The notes: a model not told the origin generated them from the sequence alone. A DNA stretch of 64,000 nt from Neptunomonas japonica JAMM 1380 (GCF_016592555.1 NZ_AP014546.1:992001-1056000), one strand, 5' to 3'. Positions 21,018 through 30,177 are shown, counted from the first letter of the stretch. Program-made: numbers and translations.

Positions 21018-21776
21018 ATGGCGTATCAAAAGGTCAGACAGCCGAAAATATCAGATGTCATCGTTGATAGAATGGAAGAGATGATATTGGAAGGAACCTT
21101 AAAGCCTGGACAAAAGCTGTTGCCAGAAAGGGAGTTATCGACTCAATTTGAAGTATCTAGGCCCTCGTTGCGTGAAGCAATACAGAAGCTTACGGCTAAA
21201 GGCTTATTGGTTAGTCGCCAAGGAGGGGGTACATATGTTTCAGAGGATTTAGGTGGTTCCTTTATGGATCCGCTATTAGAACTCTTTAAAAGCCACCCGG
21301 AAGCGCAATATGATTTGCTTGAGTTTAGGCATGCACTAGAAGGGGTGACTGCATATTACGCAGCATTGCGTAGTACGCCAGCTGATAAAAAAGCAATAAA
21401 AACCAGCTACGACGCACTACAAGTGCACCACGCAAATAAAGATTTTGTAAAAGAAGTGGCAGCAGATGTTGATTTTCATCTTACCATCGCCGCCTCCACG
21501 CACAATATGGTGCTTCTTCATATGATGCGTGCTTTGTTTAGCTTACTACGACAGCATATTGGAGATAACTTACAAAATGTCTATCCCAAGCCTGGCTACC
21601 GACAAAAAATACATGATCAACACTTTAAGCTGATGGAGGCTATTTTCTCGGGTGAGCCTGATCTAGCACAAAAAGCAGCGCATGATCACTTGGCTTATGT
21701 AGAGGAGTCTTTATTAGAGCAGGGTAAAGAAAACACCCGAGTAGAAAGGGCTTTGCGTCGCTCTACTCATATCTGA
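21018..21776 (+). CDS. pdhR: GntR/FadR-family repressor PdhR
   Basis: PdhR is a pyruvate-responsive repressor. The 252-residue product has an N-terminal winged helix (PGQKLLPERELSTQFEVSRPSLREAIQKL) and a FadR-type all-helical C-terminal effector domain (FCD) with conserved EFRHALEG and DVDFHL. The start at MAYQKVRQPKISDVI (ATG 21018) closely matches the E. coli PdhR N-terminus and its 254-residue length; the upstream in-frame start at 20973 is unlikely. It precedes aceE on the same strand and is divergent from dctP, with TNGTnnnACNA sites on both sides. LldR is a close relative, but the N-terminus and the aceEF context favour PdhR. Confidence 0.93.
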   Translation: MAYQKVRQPKISDVIVDRMEEMILEGTLKPGQKLLPERELSTQFEVSRPSLREAIQKLTAKGLLVSRQGGGTYVSEDLGGSFMDPLLELFKSHPEAQYDLLEFRHALEGVTAYYAALRSTPADKKAIKTSYDALQVHHANKDFVKEVAADVDFHLTIAASTHNMVLLHMMRALFSLLRQHIGDNLQNVYPKPGYRQKIHDQHFKLMEAIFSGEPDLAQKAAHDHLAYVEESLLEQGKENTRVERALRRSTHI

Positions 21777-21875
21777 AATTAGACTTTAGGCTATTAATAC
21801 TTTTATGTATAAATACTACATAAATACCATTTTATGACCTGAATCAGTACGTTTTGTAGACAAGTTTTTCAAAAT

Positions 21876-21894
21876 TTTGTAGTATTACTACAAA
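21876..21894. promoter_or_regulatory. FadR-type operator upstream of aceE
   Basis: TTTGTAGTATTACTACAAA is a perfect palindrome with 8-bp arms and a 3-base centre, 152 bases before the aceE start. It fits TNGTnnnACNA but differs from the two TGGTnnnACCA sites near dctP at the symmetric inner position (TAGT/ACTA). A further inverted repeat, TTTATGTA/TACATAAA, lies at 21802-21824. Confidence 0.65.
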
Positions 21895-22045
21895 TCAAAA
21901 GAAGGAAGCAGATGTTGCGGTGCGGCATTAAAAGCTTCTCAAGATAAAGAACAGGCTCGGTTTGCACTATAAAAGCATTAAAAAAGAAGCCTGCTGTTTA
22001 TAACTACAAGGGATAAGTGCTTAAAGCATACGTGGAGAAGGCAAC

Positions 22046-24706
22046 GTGCAAGACAAATATATTGATGACATCGATCCAATTGAAACAACTGAATGGTTAG
22101 AAGCACTTGAGTCCGTCGCAAATAATGATGGCGATGACCGTGCTCGATTTTTATTAGCACAGCTAGGGCGTAAAGCGTCTGACATGGGTGTTGATAGCTT
22201 AGGTTCTGTTACTACCCCTTACCGCAATACTATTTCCTCCAAAGATGAAATCCGCATGCCGGGTGATCTGTTTATGGAGCGTCGCATCCGTTCATTCATT
22301 CGTTGGAATGCAATGGCAATGGTTATGCGAGCGAACGACAATAAAGATGGCCTTGGTGGTCATATTTCTAGTTTCTCTTCTTCTGCAACATTATATGACA
22401 TTGGCTTCAACTACTTCTTCCGTGGTAATGAAGGCGGGCAAGATTCAGATATGGTGTTTTTCCAAGGCCATATCTCTCCAGGTATTTATGCGCGTGCTTA
22501 CCTTGAAGGCCGATTAACAGAAGATCAGCTAGATAACTTTCGTCGTGAAGTAGATGGTCACGGTCTTTCTTCATACCCGCACCCGTGGTTGATGCCTGAT
22601 TTCTGGCAGTTCCCAACGGTATCTATGGGTCTTGGTCCGATCCAGGCAATCTACCAAGCGCACGTGATGCGTTACTTGTCTGCACGTAGCCTAATTAACC
22701 GTGGCGATCGTAAAGTATGGGCATTTTTGGGTGATGGTGAGTGTGATGAGCCAGAGTCTTTGGGTGCTATTGCATTGGCAGGTCGTGAGCAGCTAGAAAA
22801 CCTCGTATTTGTAATCAACTGTAACCTACAGCGTCTTGATGGCCCTGTTCGTGGTAACGGTAAAATTGTCCAAGAGCTCGAAGGTGTATTCCGCGGTGCT
22901 GGTTGGAATGTTATTAAGTGCTTGTGGGGCCGTCATTGGGATCCACTATTTGAAAAAGATGAGCACGGTTTATTGCAAAAACGTATGGATGAGGTTTGCG
23001 ATGGTGAATTGCAAAACTTTAAAGCCAACGGCGGCGCATACACGCGTGAGCATTTCTTCGGAAAATATCCTGAGCTACTAGAAATGGTTAAGGATATGTC
23101 AGATGACGAGATCATGAACCTTAACCGTGGTGGTCATGACCCGTATAAAGTTTATGCCGCTTATCAGCAGGCAATGAACAGCACAGGGCGTCCTACAGTA
23201 ATCCTAGCGCAAACGGTTAAGGGTTACGGTACAGGTAAGTCTGGCGAAGCGAAAAACGATACTCACTCAATGAAAAAAGTAGCGATCGACGATCTTAAAG
23301 ATTTCCGTGATCGTTTCTCTATTCCATTGAATGATGAGCAGTTGAAAGAGGTTCCTTACTACCGCCCTTCAGCTGAATCACCAGAAATGAAGTACATGTT
23401 AGAGCGCCGTAAAAAATTGGGTGGTTTCTACCCAGTACGCCGCAACGAAGTACAACAGCTTGAAACACCAGCACTAGAAGCTTTCTCTAACAACCTAAAA
23501 GGTAGTGGAGAGCGTGAGCTTTCAACGCAGATGTCTTTGAACCGTGTATTGAATACATTGGTTAAAGATAAAAATATCGGAGAGCGTATTGTTCCGATTA
23601 TTCCGGATGAAGCGCGTACTTTCGGTATGGAAGGTATGTTCCGTCAGCTAGGTATTTATACCTCGGAAGGTCAGCGTTATGTGCCACATGATAGCGACCA
23701 GATCATGTTCTACAAAGAATCTAAAACAGGCCAGATTCTTGAAGAAGGTATTAACGAAGCCGGTGCAACGTCTGCTTGGATTGCATGTGCAACATCTTAT
23801 GCAAACAACAACTGCCCGATGATTCCGTTCTACATCTTCTACTCAATGTTTGGTTTCCAGCGTGTAATGGACTTGATCTGGGCTGCTGGCGATATGCAGG
23901 CGCGCGGGTTCTTGATCGGTGCTACCGCAGGTCGAACAACGTTGAACGGTGAAGGCTTGCAGCATCAAGATGGCCACAGTCACTTGATGGCGCAGATGAT
24001 TCCTAACTGCGTATCTTATGACCCTACTTATGGTTACGAGCTAACCGTTATTGTTCAAGACGGTATTCGTCGTATGTATCACGAAGGCGAGAATCGCTTC
24101 TACTACATCACGACCATGAACGAAAACTACTCGCACCCAGAGATGCCTACTGGCGCTGAAGAAGGCATCATTAAAGGTATGTACATGCTCAAAGAAGGTA
24201 AAGATGCTGAGCTAAAAGTTCAGTTGATGGGCTGCGGTACTATCTTGCGTGAAGTTGAAGAAGCCGGTGTGATCTTGCGTGAAGAGTACGGTATTGAGTC
24301 TGATGTATGGAGCACAACGTCTATCAACGAATTGCGTCGTGATGCGCAAGGTGTTGAGCGATACAACCTACTGCATCCAGAAGCAGAGCCGCAAGTGGCT
24401 TATGTAACTGAGTGCTTGAAAGATCGTCAGGGTCCGGTGATTGCTGCTACAGATTACATTCGTTTGTATGCTGATCAACTACGTGAATACATTCCAGCAC
24501 GTTATAAAGTGTTGGGTACCGATGGTTACGGTCGTTCTGATACGCGTGCAAAACTACGTGAATTCTTCGAAGTTAACCGTTATTACGTAGTCGTTGCAGC
24601 GCTAAGAGCACTGCAAGAAGATGGCAAGGTAGAAGCTTCAGTCGTCGCTAAAGCCATGCAGAAATTCAATCTCAACCCAGAAAAACCAGCGCCGTGGACT
24701 GTGTAA
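22046..24706 (+). CDS. aceE: pyruvate dehydrogenase E1 component, homodimeric type
   Basis: AceE is the thiamine diphosphate-dependent E1 of the pyruvate dehydrogenase complex; it decarboxylates pyruvate and reductively acetylates the lipoyl group of AceF. The 886 residues match E. coli AceE (887). The ThDP-binding segment FLGDGECDEPES followed by the NCNLQRLDGPVRGN stretch is visible, as are the histidine-rich GEGLQHQDGHSHL and the N-terminal DPIETTEWLEAL that binds E2. Start is GTG 22046 with a GGAG site. It is followed by a hairpin and aceF. Confidence 0.98.
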   Translation: MQDKYIDDIDPIETTEWLEALESVANNDGDDRARFLLAQLGRKASDMGVDSLGSVTTPYRNTISSKDEIRMPGDLFMERRIRSFIRWNAMAMVMRANDNKDGLGGHISSFSSSATLYDIGFNYFFRGNEGGQDSDMVFFQGHISPGIYARAYLEGRLTEDQLDNFRREVDGHGLSSYPHPWLMPDFWQFPTVSMGLGPIQAIYQAHVMRYLSARSLINRGDRKVWAFLGDGECDEPESLGAIALAGREQLENLVFVINCNLQRLDGPVRGNGKIVQELEGVFRGAGWNVIKCLWGRHWDPLFEKDEHGLLQKRMDEVCDGELQNFKANGGAYTREHFFGKYPELLEMVKDMSDDEIMNLNRGGHDPYKVYAAYQQAMNSTGRPTVILAQTVKGYGTGKSGEAKNDTHSMKKVAIDDLKDFRDRFSIPLNDEQLKEVPYYRPSAESPEMKYMLERRKKLGGFYPVRRNEVQQLETPALEAFSNNLKGSGERELSTQMSLNRVLNTLVKDKNIGERIVPIIPDEARTFGMEGMFRQLGIYTSEGQRYVPHDSDQIMFYKESKTGQILEEGINEAGATSAWIACATSYANNNCPMIPFYIFYSMFGFQRVMDLIWAAGDMQARGFLIGATAGRTTLNGEGLQHQDGHSHLMAQMIPNCVSYDPTYGYELTVIVQDGIRRMYHEGENRFYYITTMNENYSHPEMPTGAEEGIIKGMYMLKEGKDAELKVQLMGCGTILREVEEAGVILREEYGIESDVWSTTSINELRRDAQGVERYNLLHPEAEPQVAYVTECLKDRQGPVIAATDYIRLYADQLREYIPARYKVLGTDGYGRSDTRAKLREFFEVNRYYVVVAALRALQEDGKVEASVVAKAMQKFNLNPEKPAPWTV

Positions 24707-24718
24707 GTCCTTATAAAT

Positions 24719-24738
24719 GCCTGAGCGTTTGCTCAGGC
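24719..24738 (+). other. stem-loop between aceE and aceF
   Basis: An 8-bp perfect stem (GCCTGAGC / GCTCAGGC, loop GTTT) 13 bases after the aceE stop, without a good T-tract. It may tune the E1:E2 ratio by attenuation or mRNA processing. Confidence 0.5.
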
Positions 24739-24797
24739 CTGCTGATTTTACAAGTTGAATTGAACGCAATGGCGAAAAACGAACAGAGGACATTATC

Positions 24798-26735
24798 GTG
24801 AGCACAATCACAATTACAGTTCCAGATTTAAGCGGCGCAGAAGATGTTGATGTTATCGAAGTATTGGTTAAGGCCGGTGACGTAGTCGCTGAAGGCGATA
24901 GCCTAATGGCTTTGGAAACAGATAAGGCATCGATGGAAGTCCCAGCAGAACAAGCGGGCACCGTCGTAGAAGTAATGATTAATGAAGGCGACACCTGCAA
25001 CGAAGGTGACGTTATCCTAACGCTAAGCACAGATACAGCAGAAGTTGCCGCGCCAGTGGCTGCCCCTGTTGAAGCGGCTCCGGTTGCTGCAGCACCTGCA
25101 CCAGCTGCAGTCGCGGCACCTACTGCCACATCAATCGAACAGGTTTTAGTGCCTGACTTGAGTGGCGCAGCAGATGTAGATGTTATCGAAGTAATGGTTA
25201 AGCCGGGCGATGTGATTGAAGAGGGTGATAGCCTGATCGCATTGGAAACCGACAAAGCATCAATGGAAGTGCCTGCTCCAATGGGCGGTAAAGTCGTTGA
25301 AGTGAAAATTTCAGAAGGTGGCACTTGTAGTGAGGGCGATCTATTAGTACTGCTTGAAGTGGGTAGTTCTACAGCGCCAACAGCCGCACCTGTAGCTGCG
25401 CCGGCTCCAGCGGCTTCTGCTCCGGTAGCCGCGCCTGCTGCGCCGGTTGCTGGTGGTGTTGAAGACGTATTAGTGCCTGACTTGAGCGGTGCTACCGACG
25501 TTGATGTTATCGAAGTGATGGTTAAGCCTGGCGATGTGATTGCTGAGGGCGATAGCCTAATCGCACTAGAAACTGATAAAGCATCAATGGAAGTGCCAGC
25601 CCCTAAGGGCGGTACAGTTAAAGAAGTTAAGATCACTGAAGGCAGTACTTGTAACGAAGGCGACGTGCTTATCGTTCTGGAAGTTGCAGGAAGTGTTGCT
25701 CCAGTCTCTGCGCCAGTTGCAGCAGCGCCTGCATCGGCACCCGCTGCACCCGCGCCAGTTGCTTCTCCTGCAGCGCCGGCACCGGCTGTTAATCAGGTTG
25801 ATCTTGAGAAGAAAAATCGCAAAATCAATGCGGGGCCTGCTGTTCGTGCGGTGGCGCGTGAGTACGGCGTTGATCTGAGTGAAGTAAAAGGGAATGGCCG
25901 TAATGGCCGTGTTCTTAAAGAAGATGTGCAAGCGTATGTGAAAAGCGCACTGAAGCAACTGAAAGAAAAGCCAGTAGCGGCAGCAGTCACTGGTGGTTCG
26001 GGTATTCCGGCAATCCCCGCTGTTGATTTCAGTAAGTTTGGTGAAATCGAAAAAGTTAAGCTGAGCAAAATCGGTAAATTAACGGCAGCAAATATGTCTC
26101 GCTGCTGGTTGAATATTCCGCATGTCACTCAGTTTGATGATGCTGATATCACTGAGCTAGAAGCGTTCCGTAAAGGCATGAAAGAAGAAGCACTAAAAGC
26201 AGGTGTTAAATTGACACCGCTGCCTTTCATGATCAAAGCGGTTGCTAAAGCATTAGCTGAAAATCCAAAATTCAATGCATCACTGGATGCAGACGGTGAG
26301 CATGTCGTCTACAAAAAATACATCAATATTGGTTTGGCTGTTGATACGCCAAATGGCTTGATGGTACCCGTGATCAAAGATGCGGATAAAAAATCAATTT
26401 ATGAGTTGTCTTTGGAAGCAAACGAATTGGCGGGTAAAGCGAAAGATCGCAAGCTCAAGCCAAACGAAATGCAGGGTGCATGCTTCACAATTTCTAGCTT
26501 AGGCGGTATTGGCGGAACTGGCTTTACGCCAATCGTCAACGCACCTGAAGTAGGAATCTTGGGTGTCTCTAAAGCAGATATCAAGCCGCGCTGGAACGGT
26601 AAAGAGTTTGAGCCACGTATGATGTTGCCATTGTGCTTATCATACGATCATCGTGCCATTAATGGCGGTGATGCAGGCCGGTTCCTTACTTACCTGAACA
26701 GCTTGCTGAGTGATATTCGTCGCTTGATGCTGTGA
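24798..26735 (+). CDS. aceF: pyruvate dehydrogenase E2, dihydrolipoamide acetyltransferase
   Basis: AceF forms the core of the pyruvate dehydrogenase complex and transfers acetyl groups from lipoyl arms to CoA. The 645 residues contain three lipoyl domains with ETDKASMEVP and lipoylated lysines near 43, 153 and 261, joined by long Ala/Pro linkers; a peripheral subunit-binding domain (about 342-382, INAGPAVRAVAREYGVDL); and the catalytic acyltransferase domain with the DHR motif at His618. Start is GTG 24798 with an AGAGGA site. No lpd (E3) gene follows: a strong terminator ends the operon, so E3 must be encoded elsewhere. Confidence 0.98.
   Translation: MSTITITVPDLSGAEDVDVIEVLVKAGDVVAEGDSLMALETDKASMEVPAEQAGTVVEVMINEGDTCNEGDVILTLSTDTAEVAAPVAAPVEAAPVAAAPAPAAVAAPTATSIEQVLVPDLSGAADVDVIEVMVKPGDVIEEGDSLIALETDKASMEVPAPMGGKVVEVKISEGGTCSEGDLLVLLEVGSSTAPTAAPVAAPAPAASAPVAAPAAPVAGGVEDVLVPDLSGATDVDVIEVMVKPGDVIAEGDSLIALETDKASMEVPAPKGGTVKEVKITEGSTCNEGDVLIVLEVAGSVAPVSAPVAAAPASAPAAPAPVASPAAPAPAVNQVDLEKKNRKINAGPAVRAVAREYGVDLSEVKGNGRNGRVLKEDVQAYVKSALKQLKEKPVAAAVTGGSGIPAIPAVDFSKFGEIEKVKLSKIGKLTAANMSRCWLNIPHVTQFDDADITELEAFRKGMKEEALKAGVKLTPLPFMIKAVAKALAENPKFNASLDADGEHVVYKKYINIGLAVDTPNGLMVPVIKDADKKSIYELSLEANELAGKAKDRKLKPNEMQGACFTISSLGGIGGTGFTPIVNAPEVGILGVSKADIKPRWNGKEFEPRMMLPLCLSYDHRAINGGDAGRFLTYLNSLLSDIRRLML
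24801..25685 (+). repeat. three tandem lipoyl-domain repeats inside aceF
   Basis: Three in-frame copies of the roughly 75-residue lipoyl domain (about 24801-25037, 25137-25361, 25458-25685) share nearly identical blocks such as SLIALETDKASMEVPAP. Copies two and three are the most alike. Such similarity allows recombination to change copy number, as known for aceF in other bacteria. Confidence 0.85.
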
Positions 26736-26773
26736 TGCCATGTAACGTTTTAGCAAGTCCCTTGGCTTAGCTT

Positions 26774-26805
26774 ACGGGGTTCCTTTTAGGGACCCCGTTT
26801 TTTTT
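26774..26805 (+). terminator. intrinsic terminator after aceF
   Basis: A 10-bp stem (ACGGGGTTCC / GGGACCCCGT, one G-U pair, loop TTTTA) followed by eight Ts. It is a canonical Rho-independent terminator ending the pdhR-aceEF unit and separating it from the polysaccharide locus. Confidence 0.93.
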
Positions 26806-26899
26806 GTCTGAAACTCTGCTAAGGCGCTGTTGTGCCTTGCAACATTTTGCTTAAAAAGTTAATTTAGCTGAGATAAAATTTTTACTCTGTAAGGATACT

Positions 26900-28021
26900 A
26901 TGAAAAAGATATTGACGGTTTTCGGAACGCGTCCCGAAGCGATTAAAATGGCTCCTCTCGTAAAAGCGCTGGCAAAAGAGGGTGAGTTAGAAAGTCGCGT
27001 GTGTGTGACCGCCCAGCATCGTGAAATGTTAGATCAAGTTTTGGGGCTTTTTGAAATAAAGCCTGATTATGATCTAAATATTATGAAGCCCGGCCAAGAT
27101 CTTTTTGATGTAACCTCGCGTATATTATTAGGCATTCGCGAAGTTCTGCGTGAATTTAAGCCGGATGTTGTTTTAGTTCACGGTGACACCAGCACTACTT
27201 TTTCGACCGCCTTAGCTGCATTTTACGAGCAGATTCCCGTAGGGCATGTTGAAGCAGGGCTAAGAACTGGTGATATATACTCGCCATGGCCAGAAGAAGC
27301 CAACAGAAAGCTGACAGCAACGCTAACTAAATGGCACTTTGCACCTACGCAGCTATCGTATCAAAATCTCGTCGATGAAAAAGTACCCGCACAATACCTG
27401 TCGATTACCGGTAATACGGTTATTGATGCGTTGCATTGGGTTGTGGATAAAATTGCCACGGATAGCTCGCTTGAATCAACATTATCGTCGCGCTTTCCTT
27501 TTCTTGATGAGAGCAGAAAGCTCATTCTAGTGACAGGCCATCGACGTGAGTCTTTTGGCGGTGGTTTTGAGCGTATTTGTGAAGCATTGGCTGATATCGC
27601 CAAACGTTACCCGGAGTCACAAATTGTTTACCCTGTTCACTTAAACCCTAATGTACAAGAGCCTGTCAATCGGCTTTTAAAGGGTGTTGATAATATCTAT
27701 CTAATCGACCCGCAAGACTACCTGCCATTTGTTTATCTGATGAATCGTAGTCACCTTATCTTGACGGACTCGGGTGGTATTCAAGAAGAAGCACCCTCGC
27801 TAGGTAAGCCGGTATTGGTCATGCGAGATAACACAGAGCGCCCTGAAGCAGTCGATGCAGGAACCGTTGAGTTAGTGGGTACTGACTACGAAAGAATAGT
27901 CGCGGGGGTTGTTGAGTTAATGGAATCGCAAGAAAAGTATGATTCTATGGCGAGAGCCATAAACCCTTATGGTGATGGTACGGCATGCCAGAAAATTGTA
28001 GATACGCTTAAGTGCAGTTAA
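26900..28021 (+). CDS. wecB: UDP-N-acetylglucosamine 2-epimerase (non-hydrolysing)
   Basis: WecB interconverts UDP-GlcNAc and UDP-ManNAc in the cytoplasm. The 373-residue GT-B-like protein shows the family motifs [28 protein letters not shown] and [11 protein letters not shown]. coli WecB has 376 residues. An AAGGA site precedes ATG 26900. With the next gene it forms the wecB-wecC pair that makes UDP-ManNAcA, a precursor used in enterobacterial common antigen and many capsules. Confidence 0.96.
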   Translation: MKKILTVFGTRPEAIKMAPLVKALAKEGELESRVCVTAQHREMLDQVLGLFEIKPDYDLNIMKPGQDLFDVTSRILLGIREVLREFKPDVVLVHGDTSTTFSTALAAFYEQIPVGHVEAGLRTGDIYSPWPEEANRKLTATLTKWHFAPTQLSYQNLVDEKVPAQYLSITGNTVIDALHWVVDKIATDSSLESTLSSRFPFLDESRKLILVTGHRRESFGGGFERICEALADIAKRYPESQIVYPVHLNPNVQEPVNRLLKGVDNIYLIDPQDYLPFVYLMNRSHLILTDSGGIQEEAPSLGKPVLVMRDNTERPEAVDAGTVELVGTDYERIVAGVVELMESQEKYDSMARAINPYGDGTACQKIVDTLKCS

Positions 28022-28117
28022 GTAAGCAGTATTAAGCGGCATTAAGTATATCTAAAGCATCTTTTTATTATGCTTAGTATCAGTAGCGAATTTCATTTTT
28101 AAACAGGTAAGTAAACA

Positions 28118-29371
28118 ATGAGTTTTGAAACAGTATCGGTTATCGGCTTAGGTTATATCGGGTTACCAACAGCGGCAATTATCGCATCGCGTGGCATTAA
28201 TGTTATAGGTGTTGATGTTGTGCAGTCGGCGGTTGATACCATTAACGCGGGTAAAATTCATATTGTAGAACCTGATTTAGATATCGTTGTACGCAGTGTG
28301 GTAACAACAGGTAACTTGCGCGCAACAACGACACCAGAACCTGCAGACGTATTTATGGTAGCAGTACCAACACCCTTTATTGCAAGTAATGATGGTGAGC
28401 ATAAGCCAGATCTGTCTTATATTGAATCTGCAGTAAAACGTATAGCGCCGGTGTTAGAAAAAGGTAACTTAGTCGTGCTTGAGTCGACTTCACCTGTCGG
28501 TACAACAGAGAAGATGTCGGCGTGGTTAGCAGAAGCTCGCCCAGATCTTAGCTTCCCGCAGGATAAAGGTAGCGCCGCAGATATTAAAGTAGCGCATTGC
28601 CCGGAGCGTGTTTTACCGGGTTACGTCCTGCAAGAACTTGTATCAAACGACCGTGTTATTGGTGGTATGTCTAAAGCATGTAGTGATAGAGCAGTTGAGC
28701 TTTACAAAACGTTTGTACGCGGTGAGTGTATTGTAACAAACGCACGCACAGCAGAGATGGCCAAGCTAACAGAGAACTCGTTCCGCGATGTGAACATTGC
28801 TTTTGCAAATGAGCTTTCAGTTATCTGCGACAAGTTAAAAATTAACGTATGGGAGTTGGTAAAACTCGCTAACCGCCACCCGCGTGTCAATATTCTTAAC
28901 CCGGGGCCAGGTGTGGGCGGACATTGTATTGCTGTTGATCCATGGTTTATTGTTGATAGCTGCCCTGAAGAAGCAAAAATCATCAAGCAAGCACGTTTAA
29001 CGAACGATGCTAAGCCGCATTATGTGATTGATCAAATCACTAAAGCAGCTGATGAGTTTAAGCGCCCGGTGATTGCCTGCCTAGGTTTAGCATTTAAAGC
29101 CGATATTGATGATCTACGTGAAAGCCCAGCGCTACACATTGTAGAAGAGTTGGTTAAACGTAATGTAGGTGAAATTATTGCTGTTGAGCCTAACATTGGA
29201 GCTTTGCCCGCTAAGTTGGCTGAATCAGAAATTGAGCTATCTAGTCTTGAGAATGCATTAGATAAAGCCAATGTGATTGTCATTTTAGTGGATCACAAAG
29301 AGTTTAAATCAGCAGATAAAACTCAGTTCGCCACTAAAGTCGTGATAGATACTCGCGGTATTATTGGTTAG
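28118..29371 (+). CDS. wecC: UDP-N-acetyl-D-mannosamine dehydrogenase
   Basis: WecC oxidises UDP-ManNAc twice with NAD+ to UDP-ManNAcA. The 417-residue enzyme has the Rossmann start VIGLGYIGLPTA, the central helix with the conserved lysine and asparagine in AEMAKLTENSFRDVNIAFANE, and the catalytic cysteine in GVGGHCIAVDPWF. The GHC form of this motif distinguishes the WecC/hexosamine branch from UDP-glucose dehydrogenases (GSC). It lies 96 bases after wecB. A hairpin follows the stop. Confidence 0.95.
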   Translation: MSFETVSVIGLGYIGLPTAAIIASRGINVIGVDVVQSAVDTINAGKIHIVEPDLDIVVRSVVTTGNLRATTTPEPADVFMVAVPTPFIASNDGEHKPDLSYIESAVKRIAPVLEKGNLVVLESTSPVGTTEKMSAWLAEARPDLSFPQDKGSAADIKVAHCPERVLPGYVLQELVSNDRVIGGMSKACSDRAVELYKTFVRGECIVTNARTAEMAKLTENSFRDVNIAFANELSVICDKLKINVWELVKLANRHPRVNILNPGPGVGGHCIAVDPWFIVDSCPEEAKIIKQARLTNDAKPHYVIDQITKAADEFKRPVIACLGLAFKADIDDLRESPALHIVEELVKRNVGEIIAVEPNIGALPAKLAESEIELSSLENALDKANVIVILVDHKEFKSADKTQFATKVVIDTRGIIG

Positions 29372-29380
29372 TTTTATTGG

Positions 29381-29415
29381 CTTGGCATGTGCTTTATTAA
29401 AAGTGTCATGCCAAG
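29381..29415 (+). terminator. stem-loop after wecC
   Basis: A perfect 9-bp repeat CTTGGCATG / CATGCCAAG encloses a 17-base loop with a second small stem (CTTT/AAAG), starting 10 bases after the wecC stop. The T-tract is poor (CTATCCTTTT). Probable transcript-end or processing structure before the PEP-CTERM gene. Confidence 0.5.
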
Positions 29416-29493
29416 AGGCTATCCTTTTGGGTGCTGATAGGTTAAGTTTTAAACATCTGTTTTTTCTGCCAATAATTTACATGGAGGTACGCA

Positions 29494-30075
29494 ATGGCTC
29501 GTACGTTTATTAAATCAATTCTGATTGCGTTTATTGTTTACAGTGGAAGTGCAGTTGCTTCTATTATTCCTTTTTCACAAAACCCTAATGTATCGCCTGG
29601 TGCGACTGTATACAGTGCTGCAGCTGGGTTTCCTACGCCGCATAATGTAGCAGGGCCTGCTGCTGGTGGCCATTTTGGTGCTGGTGATGAGGTCCGTATT
29701 TCTGAGATGCTCGACTTGCAAGCGCTAGCGCAAGCAACGGATGAAACGTTCGGAAGTGCTTCTACATTCCAATGGCTTGTTTTTTGGTATGAAGATCCTT
29801 TTGCTGCAACGTATTCGCATTTTAATAATATCGAAATTCTTTGGAGTGACATTAATGCGTGGCAAGCAGGTGGCCAGCAAGCTTTAGCTTTTTGGACAGA
29901 TGCCTATACGCTGCCAACAGCTGGTAACTGGATTGTAGATACTTATTTTGAAGGTGTATTGACTGCTACATCAGCACGCTTTGATGTACCTGAGCCCTCT
30001 AGCCTGTTGTTGCTGTCGTTAGGCTTGTTGGGTGTTGCTGCGCGTAAGCGTATATCGCGTGAGATGACTGCATAA
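29494..30075 (+). CDS. PEP-CTERM sorting domain-containing secreted protein
   Basis: A 193-residue exported protein. It has an N-terminal signal peptide (cleavage probably after SAVA, about residue 23) and a C-terminal PEP-CTERM tripartite signal: VPEPSS, a hydrophobic run LLLLSLGLLGVAA, then basic RKR. Such tails are processed by exosortase in EPS-producing Gram-negative bacteria. The middle part is small and rich in aromatic and small residues, with no recognised domain and no cysteines. A strong TGGAGG site precedes ATG 29494, and a perfect terminator follows. No exosortase gene is seen in the window. Its function is unknown; cell-surface or EPS association is inferred from the tail. Confidence 0.88.
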   Translation: MARTFIKSILIAFIVYSGSAVASIIPFSQNPNVSPGATVYSAAAGFPTPHNVAGPAAGGHFGAGDEVRISEMLDLQALAQATDETFGSASTFQWLVFWYEDPFAATYSHFNNIEILWSDINAWQAGGQQALAFWTDAYTLPTAGNWIVDTYFEGVLTATSARFDVPEPSSLLLLSLGLLGVAARKRISREMTA

Positions 30076-30131
30076 AGCTAAACTAGTTTTATGAGTACTT
30101 TTATCTAGTTAAAAGTATGTAGGTAAGACAT

Positions 30132-30163
30132 AAAAAAGCCTGAAATCACTTTCAGGCTTTTTT
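30132..30163. terminator. bidirectional terminator between PEP-CTERM gene and ugd
   Basis: A 14-bp perfect stem (AAAAAAGCCTGAAA / TTTCAGGCTTTTTT, loop TCAC) with A and T tracts on both sides. It serves the convergent PEP-CTERM gene (+) and ugd (-). Confidence 0.95.
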
Positions 30164-30177
30164 GTTTGTATAGTGAG

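Noticed and set aside
24638..25636. 332-codon open frame on the minus strand opposite aceF
   Set aside because: It is antisense to the repeated lipoyl domains and its low-complexity Ser/Thr/Gly/Ala-rich product simply mirrors the biased aceF codons; no ribosome site or family was seen.
24801..25685. Direct repeats that could suggest a CRISPR or tandem-repeat array
   Set aside because: They are in-frame lipoyl domains of AceF, far too long and too divergent for CRISPR.
29372..29493. Sigma-54 promoter (TGGCAT near 29382) before the PEP-CTERM gene
   Set aside because: The GC of the -12 element is missing at the required spacing; the TGGCAT belongs to the hairpin after wecC.
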